A DNA stretch of 64,000 nucleotides from Mycolicibacterium sp. CR10 (GTDB lineage: Bacteria > Actinomycetota > Actinomycetes > Mycobacteriales > Mycobacteriaceae): positions 405,472 through 469,471 of the forward strand of contig NZ_STGE01000009.1 of NCBI RefSeq assembly GCF_005222675.1, read 5' to 3'. Below the pieces are notes generated by a model. It had not been told where the DNA came from. It worked only from the letters and a program-made list of their open reading frames with translations, and did no database searches. The position numbers were made by a program, and so were the translations under genes. Every line of letters begins with the position of its first letter. Within the stretch, counting starts at the first letter, position 1. Below are positions 63,891-64,000 of this stretch, piece by piece.

Positions 63891-64000
63891 TGTGTCACTT
63901 TTGTTTCAGTGGTCACGTCGAGCGCCTGTTGCCTCACGTCAAGATGCGCGGGAAGGGTGATTCGTTGCCTCACGTAGAAGTGCGCGCTTGTTCATTGGCG
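63891..64000. mobile_element. possible end of an IS21-family insertion sequence
   Basis: TGTGTCACTTTTGTTTCAG (63891-63909) is followed by two 23-bp direct repeats starting GTTGCCTCACGT (63928-63950 and 63964-63986; they differ at four positions), 36 bp apart. IS21 elements have TGT ends with several internal copies of a transposase-binding repeat. The transposase would lie beyond the right edge, so this is only an inference. Confidence 0.4.

Noticed and set aside
63900..64000. CRISPR array from the two 23-bp repeats
   Set aside because: Only two imperfect repeats with a very short spacer and no cas genes; insertion-sequence ends fit better.

Overview
The window is high-GC actinobacterial DNA and reads as a chromosome segment of a Mycobacterium, most likely a rapidly growing Mycolicibacterium-type species (inference). 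The signs are an MmpL-type transporter, two LpqH-family lipoproteins, a DUF732 secreted protein, a fatty-acyl-AMP ligase, carveol-dehydrogenase-type (mycofactocin-linked) SDRs, a DevS/DosS-like kinase and frequent GTG starts and ATGA/GTGA overlaps.

1-4.7 kb is the distal end of an integrated element. It holds small unrecognised genes, including two paralogous winged-helix-like proteins and a family of three 28-36 aa proteins, one of them frameshifted. It stops at a 27-nt copy of a tRNA (probably tRNA-Ser) 3' end, followed at once by a strong terminator; this is the expected attachment junction. From 4.7 kb rightward the DNA is host-like, starting with a repeat-rich exported protein (4905-6452).

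6.6-20.5 kb is a biosynthetic cluster and the most striking part of the window: VOC protein and FAD monooxygenase (minus); ACP, DarB-like ketosynthase, DarA-like flavodoxin-fold enzyme, second ACP, a single-module KS-AT-ACP polyketide synthase, type II thioesterase and acyl-AMP ligase (plus); MmpL transporter and O-methyltransferase (minus). DarA/DarB pairs make dialkylresorcinols and flexirubin lipids in other bacteria, so the predicted product is a methylated, possibly hydroxylated, exported aromatic polyketide lipid.

21.2-32.3 kb is lipid/xenobiotic-type catabolism: epimerase, SRPBCC protein, acyltransferase, three SDRs, two TetR regulators with recognisable operators, P450, aldehyde dehydrogenase, a double carboxymuconolactone-decarboxylase-like protein and a zinc alcohol dehydrogenase. 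32.4-35.2 kb is a mannitol-type PTS IICBA permease with a DeoR regulator.

35.3-41.7 kb is a signalling/stress block: GAF-ANTAR protein, STAS protein, DevS-like kinase, membrane protein, SPFH protein and zinc dehydrogenase. A promoter plus three-hairpin 5' leader occurs twice here, before the STAS gene and before the SPFH gene, with base-pair covariation between copies.

41.6-53.8 kb carries housekeeping and envelope genes: DUF5709 protein, nitronate monooxygenase, secreted proteins and lipoproteins, tgt (queuosine insertion), a P450, an amine oxidase, an amino-acid ABC system with fused binding protein and permease, and gluQ (glutamylation of queuosine). 53.1-63.1 kb is an amino-alcohol/diol utilisation locus: GntR regulator, SDR, small-molecule kinase, class III aminotransferase-fold phospho-lyase candidate, APC permease, fused large-medium B12 diol dehydratase, small subunit and reactivase. 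TGGT-N3-ACCA-type operators lie in both control regions, and no microcompartment shell gene is visible. The window ends with a metallo-beta-lactamase-fold protein and what may be the end of an IS21-type insertion sequence.
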